Below, piece by piece: positions 53,683 to 63,798 of a stretch of 64,000 nt of DNA. The stretch spans positions 1-64,000 of the forward strand of contig JADCEN010000051.1 of assembly GCA_020250175.1 (NCBI GenBank), read 5' to 3'. A program made the translations under genes and the position numbers. Each line of letters starts with the position of its first letter. The stretch's first letter is position 1. The notes beneath the pieces were generated by a model. The model did no database searches and was not told where the DNA came from. It was given only the letters and a program-made list of their open reading frames with translations. The stretch is from Rhodobacter sp. (GTDB taxonomy: Bacteria; Pseudomonadota; Alphaproteobacteria; Rhodobacterales; Rhodobacteraceae).

Positions 53683-54525
53683 ATGTCAGTTGGAGTGTTC
53701 TTGGCTGTCTTGTTCGCTGCATTGCTGCATGCAACTTGGAACGCGCTCGTGAAGATCAGCGCGGACCGATTGGTGCTTTTGGCTGTACTGAAGATCGCTA
53801 CGACGGTTGTTGCGGTCGTGTCGCTCCCGTTCGTCACCATGCCGCCGACCGAAGCCTGGCCATACATTGCGGCTTCTGTGGTAATTCATACGGCCTATTT
53901 CCTCTTTCTCACCATCGCGTATCGGTTTGGTGACCTGAGTCAAGTCTATCCATTGTCGCGAGGCGTGGCCCCTCTCATTGTTGCCGGGCTTGCGGTCTTT
54001 GTCCTCGGGGAAACTCTTGGGCCACAAGCACTTGTCGCGCTGTTGCTCATCTCATTTGGCATCATGAGCATGATTTTCAGCGGCAAAGGGGCTGCCGGTC
54101 AGCCAAAAGCGGTAGCGGCTGCGCTGGCCACTGGCTGTTTCATCGCAGGCTATACCGTCGCTGATGGTGCCGGGGCGCGGTTGTCTGGGGATGCGCAGAG
54201 CTATCTTATGTGGCTCAACGTTCTTAACGGCATCCCCATAATCCTCATCGCCGCTGTCCGCAGACCTGGCACATTGGTCCCACAATTGAGGTTGGTCTGG
54301 AAAGCCGGTGCGCTTTCCGCGATTGTCTCCTTGCTTGCCTATTGGATTGTTCTATGGGCTAGCACCCAAGCGCCAGTGGCACTTGTCGCGGCTGTCCGAG
54401 AGGTGAGCATGGTTTTTGCGGTCATTTTCGGTGTCGTCTTCCTGAAAGAAAAGCTGGAACTGCGAAAGATGCTTTCCATCTTCGTGACGCTTTCCGGCAT
54501 AGTGTTGTTACGAGCGAGCAAATAG
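53683..54525 (+). CDS. EamA/DMT-family membrane transporter
   Basis: This 280-residue membrane protein of the drug/metabolite transporter superfamily has about ten hydrophobic segments in two EamA repeats. Examples are VGVFLAVLFAALLHATWNAL at the start, YPLSRGVAPLIVAGLAVFVL near residue 88 and AAVREVSMVFAVIFGVVFLK near 240. Such proteins usually export small metabolites or amino acids. The start at 53683 follows GACGAGGTAACGGCG; longer upstream frames run into IS-like sequence. Its base composition is lower in G+C than its neighbours, and it is the only gene inside an inverted-repeat-framed module between tauR and tpa. Substrate unknown. Confidence 0.82.
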   Translation: MSVGVFLAVLFAALLHATWNALVKISADRLVLLAVLKIATTVVAVVSLPFVTMPPTEAWPYIAASVVIHTAYFLFLTIAYRFGDLSQVYPLSRGVAPLIVAGLAVFVLGETLGPQALVALLLISFGIMSMIFSGKGAAGQPKAVAAALATGCFIAGYTVADGAGARLSGDAQSYLMWLNVLNGIPIILIAAVRRPGTLVPQLRLVWKAGALSAIVSLLAYWIVLWASTQAPVALVAAVREVSMVFAVIFGVVFLKEKLELRKMLSIFVTLSGIVLLRASK

Positions 54526-54666
54526 TCGCTCCGGCGAAGCGGACAGACAAGTTGTTCAGTGAACTGTCAGGAAAGTCTGCATAGCTGTCCCCTTTGCCCC
54601 TCTACTGTGCGACCGCAAACGCACCGGGGCAGACTTGGAACCATTTGTCAGGTGGCGAACACCAGG

Positions 54667-56046
54667 TCACCCGAACACCCGCCCCAGCGCGCCGTCAATC
54701 GCATCGGTGATCCGGTCGATGTCATCCGGCGTGGCGATCAGCGCGGGGGAAAGGCACAAGGTGTTGTTCAGGCCCGGCAGGCTGCGGTTGGTCATCCCGA
54801 TGATGACACCCTGCGCCATGCAGTCGGCCACCACGGCGGCGACCTTCTTTTCATCCGCCGCCTCTTTCGTGGCGCGGTCGGCCACAAGTTCCGCCCCGCA
54901 GAACAGGCCCTTGCCGCGCACCTGGCCGATCACCGCATGTTTGTCCTGCAGCGCTGCAAGGTTGTCCATCAGGCGCGCCCCCATGCGCAGCGTGTTGTCC
55001 AGCAGCCCCTCATCCTCGATGATCCGCATGTTTTCAAGTGCTGCGGCGGGACCCGAAGCACAGCCGCCAAAGGTCGAGATGTCGCGGAAATAGCTGAGCG
55101 GATCGCTGGCATCATCCTTGAACATCCCGAACACCGCTTCGGTGGTGACCGTGCAGGCGATGGCGGCATAGCCCGAGGCGACGCCCTTGGCCATGGTCAC
55201 GAAATCGGGCTTCACGCCATAGTTCTGGTAGCCGAACCATGCGCCAGTGCGGCCCACGCCGCAGACCACTTCGTCGATATGGATCAGGATGTTGTGTTTC
55301 GTGCAAATCTCCTGAACCCGCTCCCAATAACCCGCAGGGGGCACGATCACGCCGCCGCCCGCCGTTACCGGCTCTAGGCAGATCGCGCCGATGGTGTCGG
55401 GGCCTTCGCGCAGGATCACCTCTTCAATCGCATCCGCCGCCCGTTCGCCATAATTGGCGACATCCCATTGCTTGCGGTATTCTAGGCAATGCGGCACCTC
55501 GACAAAGCCCGGGGTGAACGGCCCGTACATCGCGTTGCGCTGCGGCTGGCCCCCGGCGGACAGGCAGGTGATCGTGGTGCCGTGGTAGTCGCGTTCGCGG
55601 AACAGGATCTTCGATTTGCGCCCGCCATGGTGACGGTGCGAGATTTGGCGCACCATCTTGAAGACCTTCTCATTCGCCTCTGACCCGGAGTTGGCGTAAT
55701 AGACGCGCGACATTCCCGGCATCTTTTCGATCAGGCGGCGAGCAAACATCGCGCCGGGAACCGACCCGGCAGAGCCTGCGAAATAGCACATCTTCACCAG
55801 CTGGTCGCGCACCGCATCGGCGATGCTTTCGCGCCCGTAGCCCACGTTCACCGTCCAGACCCCGCCCGAGACGGCATCGAGATGTTCCTTGCCGCGCGCA
55901 TCCCAGACCCGCATTCCCTTGCCTTCGACAATGATGCGCGGATCGATGGTTTCGAACGGCTTGTGCTGGATCAGGTGGTGCCACAGATGCGCCCGATCTG
56001 CCTCGATCACCGCGCTCATGTCGTTGCCAAGTGCCGGGTTGTCCAT
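54667..56046 (-). CDS. tpa: Taurine-pyruvate aminotransferase
   Basis: This 459-residue class III PLP aminotransferase converts taurine and pyruvate to sulfoacetaldehyde and alanine. Visible features are YYANSGSEANEKVFKM near residue 125, RDYHGTTITCLSAGG near 155, IHIDEVVCGVGRTGAWFG near 260 and the PLP lysine in TMAKGVASGY near 290. Residues such as DAVSGGVWTVNVGYGRES match known Tpa. The start at 56046 has GAAAGG upstream; the ATG at 56103 is unlikely. It is transcribed leftward toward tauR, but the EamA module separates them. TauR-like boxes lie about 80 bases upstream of its start. Confidence 0.92.
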   Translation of the reverse strand: MDNPALGNDMSAVIEADRAHLWHHLIQHKPFETIDPRIIVEGKGMRVWDARGKEHLDAVSGGVWTVNVGYGRESIADAVRDQLVKMCYFAGSAGSVPGAMFARRLIEKMPGMSRVYYANSGSEANEKVFKMVRQISHRHHGGRKSKILFRERDYHGTTITCLSAGGQPQRNAMYGPFTPGFVEVPHCLEYRKQWDVANYGERAADAIEEVILREGPDTIGAICLEPVTAGGGVIVPPAGYWERVQEICTKHNILIHIDEVVCGVGRTGAWFGYQNYGVKPDFVTMAKGVASGYAAIACTVTTEAVFGMFKDDASDPLSYFRDISTFGGCASGPAAALENMRIIEDEGLLDNTLRMGARLMDNLAALQDKHAVIGQVRGKGLFCGAELVADRATKEAADEKKVAAVVADCMAQGVIIGMTNRSLPGLNNTLCLSPALIATPDDIDRITDAIDGALGRVFG

Positions 56047-56124
56047 GCCTGTGCCTTTCACGCAAAAAGAGGGCCGTCCCCGACAGCCCTGAGGCGCGAT
56101 CATCCCGGATTGCGCTGTTGGGCC

Positions 56125-56157
56125 TTAGGGCCAAAGCTGAGGTTGTGATAAGGCCAG
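56125..56157 (-). promoter_or_regulatory. TauR-type direct repeats upstream of tpa
   Basis: On the minus strand CTGGCCTTAT (56148-56157) and TTGGCCCTAA (56125-56134) are direct repeats with a 23-base period, exactly the spacing of the xsc boxes. The 13-base string GGCCTTAGGGCCA (plus strand, 56121-56133) is identical to 51230-51242 before xsc. This points to one regulator, TauR, acting on both promoters. Confidence 0.6.
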
Positions 56158-56337
56158 ATCAGCAGCAGGGAAAGCGCCGCCGCGCCGGGGTCTGCGCCTG
56201 ACTGTCGGTCATTGGCGCTGCGGCGGGGCCGGGTCGGCGCAGCGGGTGCAGGGGCGCGGCCCCGGCTGGCGCTGGATGGGCCAACCGCAAGGGCTGCCTG
56301 AACGGAAAGCAGGCAAATCTTCTGCGCCGATGCTTTG

Positions 56338-56919
56338 GCCCGGGCCATCGCCCCGGCCACGCGCGTGCCCGACGCGCCCCTCGCGGGCGCTGGCCTTCTG
56401 CATGTTTGCGCACCTGCCCGTCAACGCGGCACCGTCGCGCGCGGGCGGGGGAAACGCGGTGCGTTTCCTATTCCCGCCCGGAGGGGCATTCTCCGGGAAG
56501 CCCGGTCTCTCTGGCAGGGGCCATCGCCCCTGCCACAGCGCTGGGTTGCCCCTTGGCCAGCCGGGGGCCAAAGCCCCCGGCCAGCGCCCGACCCGCCCCT
56601 GGCGGGCGCTTCTCGCCCGCCGGGTCGGGCGCTGGCCTGCGTTGCTCGCGGACCTGCCGGTCTACAGGGCACTGTCCCGAACGGGCGGGGGAAACGCAGT
56701 GCGTTTCCTCATCCCGCCCGGACAGGTGACGGTACTTTCACCGCTCCAATGGCAGGGGCCATCGCCCCTGCCACAGCGCCAACGCTGCCCCTTGGCCGAC
56801 CGGGTGCCAAAGCCACTGCCGGGTGTCGGGCGCTGGCCTTCGGCGCACTTTGGGGCAAAGCTCACGCTGCGCCGTGGTCTCTGATAGGGCGGGGGAAACG
56901 CGGTGCATTTCCCCCCCGG
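56338..56919. repeat. Three-unit array of hairpin-rich intergenic repeats
   Basis: Three units each hold, in order, a B hairpin, a C block and an A hairpin. B copies start at 56338 (diverged), 56513 and 56751, with GGCAGGGGCCATCGCCCCTG as the core of the latter two. C (GGGCGCTGGCC) lies near 56387, 56628 and 56827. A copies are at 56445-56481, 56685-56721 and 56889-56919, with core GCGGGGGAAACGCGGTGCGT. B and A are near-perfect stem-loops. Spacing is 175-240 bases, so this is not CRISPR. Open frames across it are low-complexity and not credible as genes. Confidence 0.75.
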
Positions 56920-56955
56920 CAGGCGGCCGGGTCGGGATGGTGCTTTTGCACATTG

Positions 56956-57789
56956 CTACGCTTCGCCGCCTGCCACCCCCCGGTCGCCGGCGCGGCGCTG
57001 CGCCACGATCTGGGCCAGGATCGACAGGGCAATCTCGTCCGGCGTGATCGCGTGAATGTCCAGCCCCGCCGGGGCATGCACCGCCGCCAGCGCCGCAGGG
57101 TCGATGCCGTCGCGGACCAGACGCGCGGTCAGGGTCGCAAATTTCCGGCGGCTGCCGACAAAGGCCACATAGTCCGCCCCGTCGGCAAGGGCCGCGCGCA
57201 GCGCGGCTTCGTCGCTTTTTCCCTGCGTGGCAACCACGACAAACCGGGGCACCGCGCCGCCTGAGCCGGTCACATACCCCTCCTGCACCACATCTGCCTC
57301 TGCCCCCGACAGGCCGGGCGCACAGACCGTGCGGTGCAAATCAAAGCGCGCGGCCAGATCGGCCAGCGCCAGGGCCACCGGCCCGGCACCAAAGATCACC
57401 AGACGCGGCTGCGGCAGTTCGGGTTCCACAAAGATGTCCATCGACCCCTTGCTGGGGCAGCCGTTGCGGGCAAAGCGGATGCCGTCGCGCTCGTCTCCCG
57501 GGGCCACGCCTTCGGCTGCCAGCAGGTCTTCGGGCCGCAGCGACACGAATTGCGACCGGCCCGTCGCCACGGCGGCAATCGCCGCCTTTGCCACGGCAGA
57601 CCGCGCGCAGCCGCCGCCGATCCAGCCGTCCACCAGCGTGCCATCGCCCAGAAGCAGCGCCTTGGCCCCCGGCCTGGCCGAGGTGGCCTGCACCGTGCGC
57701 ACGATGGTCGCCACGGCAAAGGGGCGGCCTTCGGCGCGCAACCGGCTGATTTCGCGTTCCAGTTGCTGTGTCCGGCGGGCATCGGTCAT
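56956..57789 (-). CDS. coxF: XdhC/CoxF-family molybdenum-enzyme maturation protein
   Basis: This 277-residue protein of the XdhC/CoxI family helps insert or modify the molybdenum cofactor of hydroxylases such as CO dehydrogenase. The N-terminal XdhC block FAVATIVRTVQATSARPGAK with LVDGWIGGGCARSAV lies near residues 25-70, and the C-terminal Rossmann-like part starts LVIFGAGPVALALADLA near 145. Its position after coxD and coxE in the same operon is that of coxF in carboxidotrophs. The start at 57789 overlaps the coxE stop by ATGA. It is the last gene of the cox operon; the repeat array follows. Confidence 0.85.
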   Translation of the reverse strand: MTDARRTQQLEREISRLRAEGRPFAVATIVRTVQATSARPGAKALLLGDGTLVDGWIGGGCARSAVAKAAIAAVATGRSQFVSLRPEDLLAAEGVAPGDERDGIRFARNGCPSKGSMDIFVEPELPQPRLVIFGAGPVALALADLAARFDLHRTVCAPGLSGAEADVVQEGYVTGSGGAVPRFVVVATQGKSDEAALRAALADGADYVAFVGSRRKFATLTARLVRDGIDPAALAAVHAPAGLDIHAITPDEIALSILAQIVAQRRAGDRGVAGGEA

Positions 57790-58964
57790 ATCCGGGCAAG
57801 CTCCCGTTCCAGGGCCGCAAGGTCGGCCAATGTCGAGGCGGCGGCAAAAAGATCCAGATGCGGCAGGGCTGCGGCCATGGCCTGGGCCACCGGCGCATAG
57901 CCGGTCCAGCCTTTCAGCGGGTTCAGCCAGATCACCCGGCAACCGCGCTGTTTCAGCCGCGCCAGCGCCCCGCCGATGACATCGGCGGTGGCGCTGTCAT
58001 AGCCATCGGACAGGATCATCACCACGGTGCGCCCGTTGACGATCCGCCGCGCCGGCCCGCGGGCGAAGTCATCCAGCGCCCCGCCAATCCGCGACCCGCC
58101 GCCAAACCCGTCGGCCAGCAGCGTGATGCGGTTCAGCGCCCGCAAGGGATCGTCATCGCGCAGCGCCTCGGTGATGCGCACCAAACGGGTGTGAAACAGA
58201 TAGGCATCCGCCGTATCATCCGCCCGCAAAAGCCCGCCCAGAAAGGCCAGAAAAGGCCGCGCATAGACCGCCATCGACCCCGACACATCGCACAGCGCCA
58301 CGATCCTGACCGGCCGGTCGGGCCGTGTGCGCCGCGCCAGCCGCAGCGGCTCGCCCCCGGTGGCCAGGCTGGCGCGCAGGGTCCGGCGCAGATCGATCAT
58401 CGCCCCCTTGCGCGCGGCCCGCCGCCGTCGCGACCGCCGGTCGCGGATCGCCGCCCCCAGCCGCCGCGCCACCGCCTCGGCCGCGCGGATATCCTGCGCC
58501 GAGACAACCTCGCGCAGGTCGGTCTTCATCAGATTCTGCACGCGCGAGGCCACAAGCCGCCCCTCGCCGCCTGCCTCGGCCTCACCCCCGGCACCTTCGG
58601 GCGCATCGGGGCTGCCACCGCTGCCGCTGTCCTGCCCTTCGGCAGTCTGAGAGGTGCGGGTGTGCTTCGGCGCAGCGGCCCGGTCCGGCATCACCTTTTG
58701 CCGCACGCGCCCGCCATTGCGCCAGAAGCTGTCGAACAGATCGTCAAACCGCGCCGCATCTTCGGCGCAGCCCGAACAGACCGCCTTCAGCGCGCGGCAC
58801 ACCGTATCCGGCTGCACCGCACCCACCGCCGTCAGCGCCCGCAGCGCCGTTTCGGTTTCCGCCACACCCAGGCGAAACCCATGCGCCCGCAGATGGTCCA
58901 TGAACCCCGCCAGCCGGGCCGCCGGACCCGGATCGCGCGCGGCAAAGCGGGTGATGCGGGTCAC
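57786..58964 (-). CDS. coxE: CoxE-type VWA-domain protein
   Basis: This 392-residue cytoplasmic protein has a C-terminal von Willebrand A domain. The metal-ion site is ALCDVSGSMAVYARP near residue 230 and VVMILSDGYDS near 320. A low-complexity acidic/glycine-rich stretch lies around residues 105-135. CoxE works with the AAA protein CoxD to mature the copper-molybdenum site of CO dehydrogenase. It overlaps coxD and coxF by ATGA on either side, so the three maturation proteins are made together. Confidence 0.9.
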   Translation of the reverse strand: MTRITRFAARDPGPAARLAGFMDHLRAHGFRLGVAETETALRALTAVGAVQPDTVCRALKAVCSGCAEDAARFDDLFDSFWRNGGRVRQKVMPDRAAAPKHTRTSQTAEGQDSGSGGSPDAPEGAGGEAEAGGEGRLVASRVQNLMKTDLREVVSAQDIRAAEAVARRLGAAIRDRRSRRRRAARKGAMIDLRRTLRASLATGGEPLRLARRTRPDRPVRIVALCDVSGSMAVYARPFLAFLGGLLRADDTADAYLFHTRLVRITEALRDDDPLRALNRITLLADGFGGGSRIGGALDDFARGPARRIVNGRTVVMILSDGYDSATADVIGGALARLKQRGCRVIWLNPLKGWTGYAPVAQAMAAALPHLDLFAAASTLADLAALERELARI

Positions 58965-59839
58965 GCCGCCTTCCCCGCCAGACGCTGCGCCACCTCCACC
59001 GGCACCTGGCCCCGGTCGCCTTGCGTCTTCAGCAGGGTGGCCAGCGTCGCCTGCAGCCGCAGCGGATCGTCGGTCAGGTCATTCACGCCCAGCCCGGCCA
59101 GGGCGGCGGCGAAATCCAGCATTTCGGCCACGCCGGGCTTCTTTTCCAGGTCTTCGCGGCGCAGCGATTGCACAAAGGCCACGATCTGCCGCGCGAAGGC
59201 CGCTTCGATCTGCGGCAGGCGCGCGCGCAGGATGGCCAGTTCCGTCTCGCGGTCGGGGTAATCGACATGGGCGTAAATGCAGCGCCGCCGCAGCGCATCG
59301 CTCAGATCGCGGGTGCCATTGGCGGTCAACACCACGATCGGCCGGGTGACGGCGCGGATCGTGCCCAGTTCCGGGACGGTGATCTGGAAATCGGACAGCA
59401 CTTCCAGCAGATAGGCCTCGAATTCCTCGTCCGCCCGGTCAATCTCATCAATCAGCAGCACCGGGGCCACCGGCTGGCGGATGGCGCGCAGCAGGGGGCG
59501 TTCCAGCAGGAATTCTTCCGAGAAGATGCGCTGTTCCACTGACCGCCCGGTTTCACCATCCTCGGCGGCGGCGCGGATTGTCAAAAGCTGGCGCTGGTAG
59601 TTCCATTCGTAGATCGCCTGCGCCGCATCCAGCCCTTCATAGCATTGCAGGCGGATCAACTCTGTGCCGCGCGCCAGCGCCAGCGCGCGGGCCACTTCGG
59701 TCTTGCCCACCCCCGCCGCCCCTTCCAGCAGGATCGGGCGGCCCAACACAATGGCGATATGCAGCGCCATGGCAAGGTCTGGCGTGGCCACATAGCCCTG
59801 CCGCGCCAGTTCGTCCCGAAGGGTTTGCCAATCACTCAT
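58961..59839 (-). CDS. coxD: CoxD-type MoxR AAA+ ATPase
   Basis: This 292-residue AAA+ ATPase of the MoxR group has Walker A LLEGAAGVGKTEVARAL near residue 38, Walker B VLLIDEIDRADEEFE near 127 and sensor 1 VVLTANGTRDLSDALRRRC near 168. CoxD is needed to build the [CuSMoO2] site of form I CO dehydrogenase. The gene lies 39 bases after coxL and overlaps coxE by ATGA. Length and arrangement match the CoxD-CoxE pair of carboxidotrophic bacteria. Confidence 0.9.
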   Translation of the reverse strand: MSDWQTLRDELARQGYVATPDLAMALHIAIVLGRPILLEGAAGVGKTEVARALALARGTELIRLQCYEGLDAAQAIYEWNYQRQLLTIRAAAEDGETGRSVEQRIFSEEFLLERPLLRAIRQPVAPVLLIDEIDRADEEFEAYLLEVLSDFQITVPELGTIRAVTRPIVVLTANGTRDLSDALRRRCIYAHVDYPDRETELAILRARLPQIEAAFARQIVAFVQSLRREDLEKKPGVAEMLDFAAALAGLGVNDLTDDPLRLQATLATLLKTQGDRGQVPVEVAQRLAGKAA

Positions 59840-59878
59840 GATAGTGCGGGGCGGCGGTCCGGCCGCCCCGCTCCCTTC

Positions 59879-62295
59879 TCAACCATGCAGGCCAAGCTGG
59901 TTGGCGATCTTCCAGATGCGCCAGTGGTCATGCGGCATATGGGCCTGACGCAGGCCAAAGGCCCGGAACGCGTCGTGGACCGCATTGGAAAAGGCCGGAA
60001 CCCCGCCCACATTCGGGCTTTCGCCCACGCCCTTGGCCCCGATCGGGTGGTGCGGCGACGGGGTTTCGGTGTGGTCGGTGGTGTAATGCGGCGTCTCAAC
60101 AGCCGTCGGCAGAAAGAAATCCATCAGCGTGGAGTTCTTGCAGTTGCCGATCTCGTCATAGGCAATCTCTTGCCCCATGGCGATGGCCAGCGCCTCGGTC
60201 AGACCGCCGTGCACCTGGCCTTCGATGATCATCGGGTTGATCCGCGTGCCGCAATCGTCCAGCGCATAGAACTGGCGCACCTCATGCGTGCCCGTGTCCA
60301 CGTCGATCTCCATCACGCAGACATAGGCCCCGAAGGGATAGGTCATGTTCGGCGGGTCATAGTAACTCACCGCCTCCAGCCCCGGCTCGATGCCGGGAAT
60401 GGCATTGTGATAGGCGGCATAGGCGATATCCTTCATCGTCTTGAACCGCTCGGGCGCGCCCTTGACCACGAAACGGTCGATATCCCATTCGACATCGCCG
60501 TCATGAACTTCCAGCAGCCAGGCCGCAATCATCTGCGCCTTGGCGCGAATCTTGCGCCCCGCCATCGCGGTTGCTGCCCCGGCAACCGGTGTGGACCGCG
60601 AACCATAGGTGCCAAGGCCGTAAGGCGCGGTGTCGGTATCGCCTTCCTCAATCGTAATGCTGTCGGCGGGCAAGCCGATCTCGGTCGCCAGAATCTGGGC
60701 AAAGGTCGTGGCATGGCCCTGGCCCTGGCTGATCGTGCCCAGGCGGGCAATGGCACTGCCCGTGGGGTGGATGCGGATTTCGCAGCTGTCGAACATGCCC
60801 ATCCCCAGGATGTCGCAGTTCTTCACTGGCCCCGCGCCGACGATTTCGGTGAAATGCGTCAGGCCGATGCCCAGCAATTTCCGCGTCTCGCCGCGCTTGA
60901 ACGCCGCCACCCGCTCTGCCTGCTCGCGCCGGAGCCCGGCATAATCCACCGCCGCAAGCGCCTTGTCCCAGGCGGTGTGATAATCGCCCGAGTCATATTC
61001 CCAGCCCAGCGCCGAATTATACGGGAACTGGTCCTTGCGGATGAAGTTTTTCGACCGCAACTCGGCCGCATCCATCCCCAGCTCGATCGCCAGAACCTCG
61101 ATCATCCGTTCGATGAAATAGGCGGCCTCGGTCACGCGGAAGGAACAGCGATAGGCAACGCCGCCGGGGGCCTTGTTGGTGTAGACCCCGTCAACGCCCA
61201 CGTAAGCCACCGGAATGTCATAGCTACCGGTGCAGATGTGGAAAAAGCCCGCCGGAAACTTGGTGGGGTCCGCACAGGCATCGAACGCCCCGTGGTCGGC
61301 GGTGACATGGCAGTGCAGCCCGGTGATCCGGCCGTCCTTGGTGGCGGAAATCCTGCCCTTCATCCAGTAGTCGCGGGCAAAGGCGGTGGCCATCAGGTTG
61401 TCCATCCGGTCTTCGATCCATTTCACCGGCTTGCCGGTGACGATGGATGCAACGATGGAACAGACATAGCCCGGATAGACGCCGACCTTGTTGCCAAAGC
61501 CGCCGCCGATATCGGGCGACACCACGCGGATGTTGTGCTCTTCAATCCCCGACAGCAGCGAGGCCACCGTGCGCACCACATGTGGGGCCTGAAAGGTGCC
61601 GAACACGGTCAGCTTGCCGTTGACCTTGTCCATGCTGGCGACACAGCCGCAGGTTTCCAGCGGGCAGGGATGGACGCGATGATAATACACCATCTCTTCG
61701 GCCACCACTTCGGCCGCCGCAATGGCCTGGTTGGTTGCCGCCTCGTCCCCGGTTTCCCACAGGAAGATGTGGTTGTGATGCCGCCGCGCGCCATGCGCGC
61801 CGCTGGTCTGGCCCGCCAGATCCTCGCGCAGCACCGGCGCGCCGGGTTCCAGCGCCTTGAACGGGTCGGTGACCACGGGCAGTTCTTCGTACTCCACCTC
61901 GACCAGTTCGATGGCATCGGCGCAGACATAGCGGTCGCTCGCCACGACAAAGGCCACTTCCTGACCCTGGAACAGCACCTTGCCGTCGGCCAGCACCATC
62001 TGCTTGTCGCCGGCCAGTGTGGGCATCCAATGCAGGTTCAGCGGCGCCAGGTCAGCGGCCGTCAGAACGGCGATCACGCCCGGCAGCGCCTTGGCCGCAT
62101 CGGCATTGACCGATTTCACCCGCGCATGGGCATAGGGCGAGCGCACGAAATCGCCGTGCAGCATGCCCGGCATCTTGATGTCGTCAACGTAATTGCCCTT
62201 GCCTTGGGTAAAGCGCGCATCCTCGACCCGCTTGCGCGAGGTGCCAAGACCCTTCAGCTTTGCGGTCCGGTCTTCCGGTGTCGGTGTCAGGTCGT

Positions 62296-62299
<4 letters not shown>
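59879..62299 (-). CDS. coxL: Aerobic carbon monoxide dehydrogenase large subunit, form I
   Basis: This 806-residue molybdenum hydroxylase subunit oxidises CO to CO2. The active-site loop reads AYRCSFR with the copper-binding cysteine at residue 385, the signature of form I enzymes; form II enzymes have AYRGAGR. Other cofactor blocks are [14 protein letters not shown] near residue 270 and the C-terminal [20 protein letters not shown], holding the glutamate that contacts molybdenum. The start at 62299 overlaps the coxS stop by ATGA. It lies between coxS and coxD in the standard M-S-L order. Confidence 0.95.
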
Positions 62300-62790
<491 letters not shown>

Positions 62791-62801
62791 GGTCATTCCC
62801 C

Positions 62802-63656
62802 TCAGGCGCGCGACAGGGCGCGCGTGATGGCGCGCCCGATGATGATGCCCGCAATGTGGCGCTTGAATTCGGCAGGGCCGCGATTGTCGCCCGTCGGGTT
62901 GATTGCGGCCAGGGCAGCCGTCACGGCGGCCTTCACCGCTGCGGCATCACCGGCCGTTCCGACAAGCGCCGCGCCCGCCGCATCCGAGAAGACCGGCGTG
63001 TCGGCAAGGTTTGTCATCGCGATGGCAGCCGCAGTCACCTTGCCACCGGTCTTGGTCACCTGAACGGCGCAGGCGGCGGTTGCATAATCGCCGATCTTGC
63101 GCTTCTGCTTTTCATAGGCGTAGCCGCCATTGGGTGTGGCGAAACTGATCTGCGTCAGGATTTCGCCATCGTCGCGCGCCGTGACATAGGCTGAGTGGTA
63201 AAAGTCACGCGCGGCCACCTCGCGGGTGCCGTCCGGCCCGGCCAGGGTGAAAGTTGCGTCCAGGCACTGCATCAGCCCCGGCATGTCATTGCCCGGATCG
63301 CCATTGGCGACATTGCCGCCCACGGTGCCCATATAGCGCACCTGCGGATCGGCAATCTGCACTGCCGCCTCGGCGATGATCGGTGCGGCGCGGGACAGGT
63401 CGGCGTTGGTGATCATCTCGTGCTGGGTCGTCATCGCGCCGATGGTCACGCGGCCCCCCGCAACGCTGATGCCTTTCAGTTCCGCGATATCCTGCAGATC
63501 GACCAGATGATCGATCGAGGCCATGCGCAGCTTCATCATCGGGATCAGGCTGTGCCCGCCCGCCAGAACCCGCGCGTCATCCCCGTATTCCGCCAGAACG
63601 CCCAGCGCACCCTTCAGGTCCGCCGGTCGATGATATTCGAACGCCGCTGCTATCAT
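62802..63656 (-). CDS. coxM: Carbon monoxide dehydrogenase medium (FAD) subunit
   Basis: This 284-residue FAD subunit transfers electrons from the iron-sulfur subunit to the respiratory chain. FAD contacts are the [15 protein letters not shown] block near residue 32 and the [16 protein letters not shown] block near 111, both typical of CoxM/CutM. The start at 63656 is directly preceded by GGGAGGAGCAC, a strong ribosome site; an ATG at 63710 would add 18 poor residues. It is the first structural gene of the leftward cox operon. Confidence 0.94.
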   Translation of the reverse strand: MIAAAFEYHRPADLKGALGVLAEYGDDARVLAGGHSLIPMMKLRMASIDHLVDLQDIAELKGISVAGGRVTIGAMTTQHEMITNADLSRAAPIIAEAAVQIADPQVRYMGTVGGNVANGDPGNDMPGLMQCLDATFTLAGPDGTREVAARDFYHSAYVTARDDGEILTQISFATPNGGYAYEKQKRKIGDYATAACAVQVTKTGGKVTAAAIAMTNLADTPVFSDAAGAALVGTAGDAAAVKAAVTAALAAINPTGDNRGPAEFKRHIAGIIIGRAITRALSRA

Positions 63657-63699
63657 GTGCTCCTCCCAAAGCGGTGCTGACCAAGCGCGCACTTGACCT

Positions 63700-63775
63700 G
63701 ACTGTGCCACTGCCTGCGCCCCATGGCACAGTCTGCGCCCACCAAAGCATCGCTTTATTGCACGAAATGCGCTTT
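63700..63775 (-). promoter_or_regulatory. Cox promoter region with inverted and direct repeats
   Basis: GACTGTGCCA at 63700-63709 and its exact complement at 63724-63733 form a 10-bp inverted repeat with a 14-base spacer, about 45 bases upstream of the coxM start. Further upstream CATCGCTTT (63748-63756) and ATGCGCTTT (63767-63775) are related direct repeats with a 19-base period, in the style of sites for LytTR-domain regulators. The regulator gene just upstream ends in a LytTR domain, so it may bind here. No clear -10/-35 pair was found. Confidence 0.45.
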
Positions 63776-63798
63776 GTCTGCACCAATTGCGAAGCGGG

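Larger units (their letters stand above)
53335..54669. mobile_element. Inverted-repeat-framed module carrying an EamA transporter gene
   Basis: The left end (53335-53359) and the right end (54646-54669) are inverted copies of one another: 22 of 24 aligned bases match, with one single-base gap. Both contain the core TGGCGAAC. Between them are a 163-base insertion-sequence-like fragment (53381-53543) and one transporter gene, all lower in G+C than the flanking taurine genes. The right repeat overlaps the tpa stop codon. No transposase gene is inside, and I saw no target duplication, so it is either a non-autonomous element or a remnant. Confidence 0.5.

Noticed and set aside
56338-56919. Possible CRISPR array in the repeat region
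   Set aside because: Only three copies, units are 175-240 bases, spacers are not of uniform length, and repeats form two different hairpins in each unit; no cas genes are nearby.
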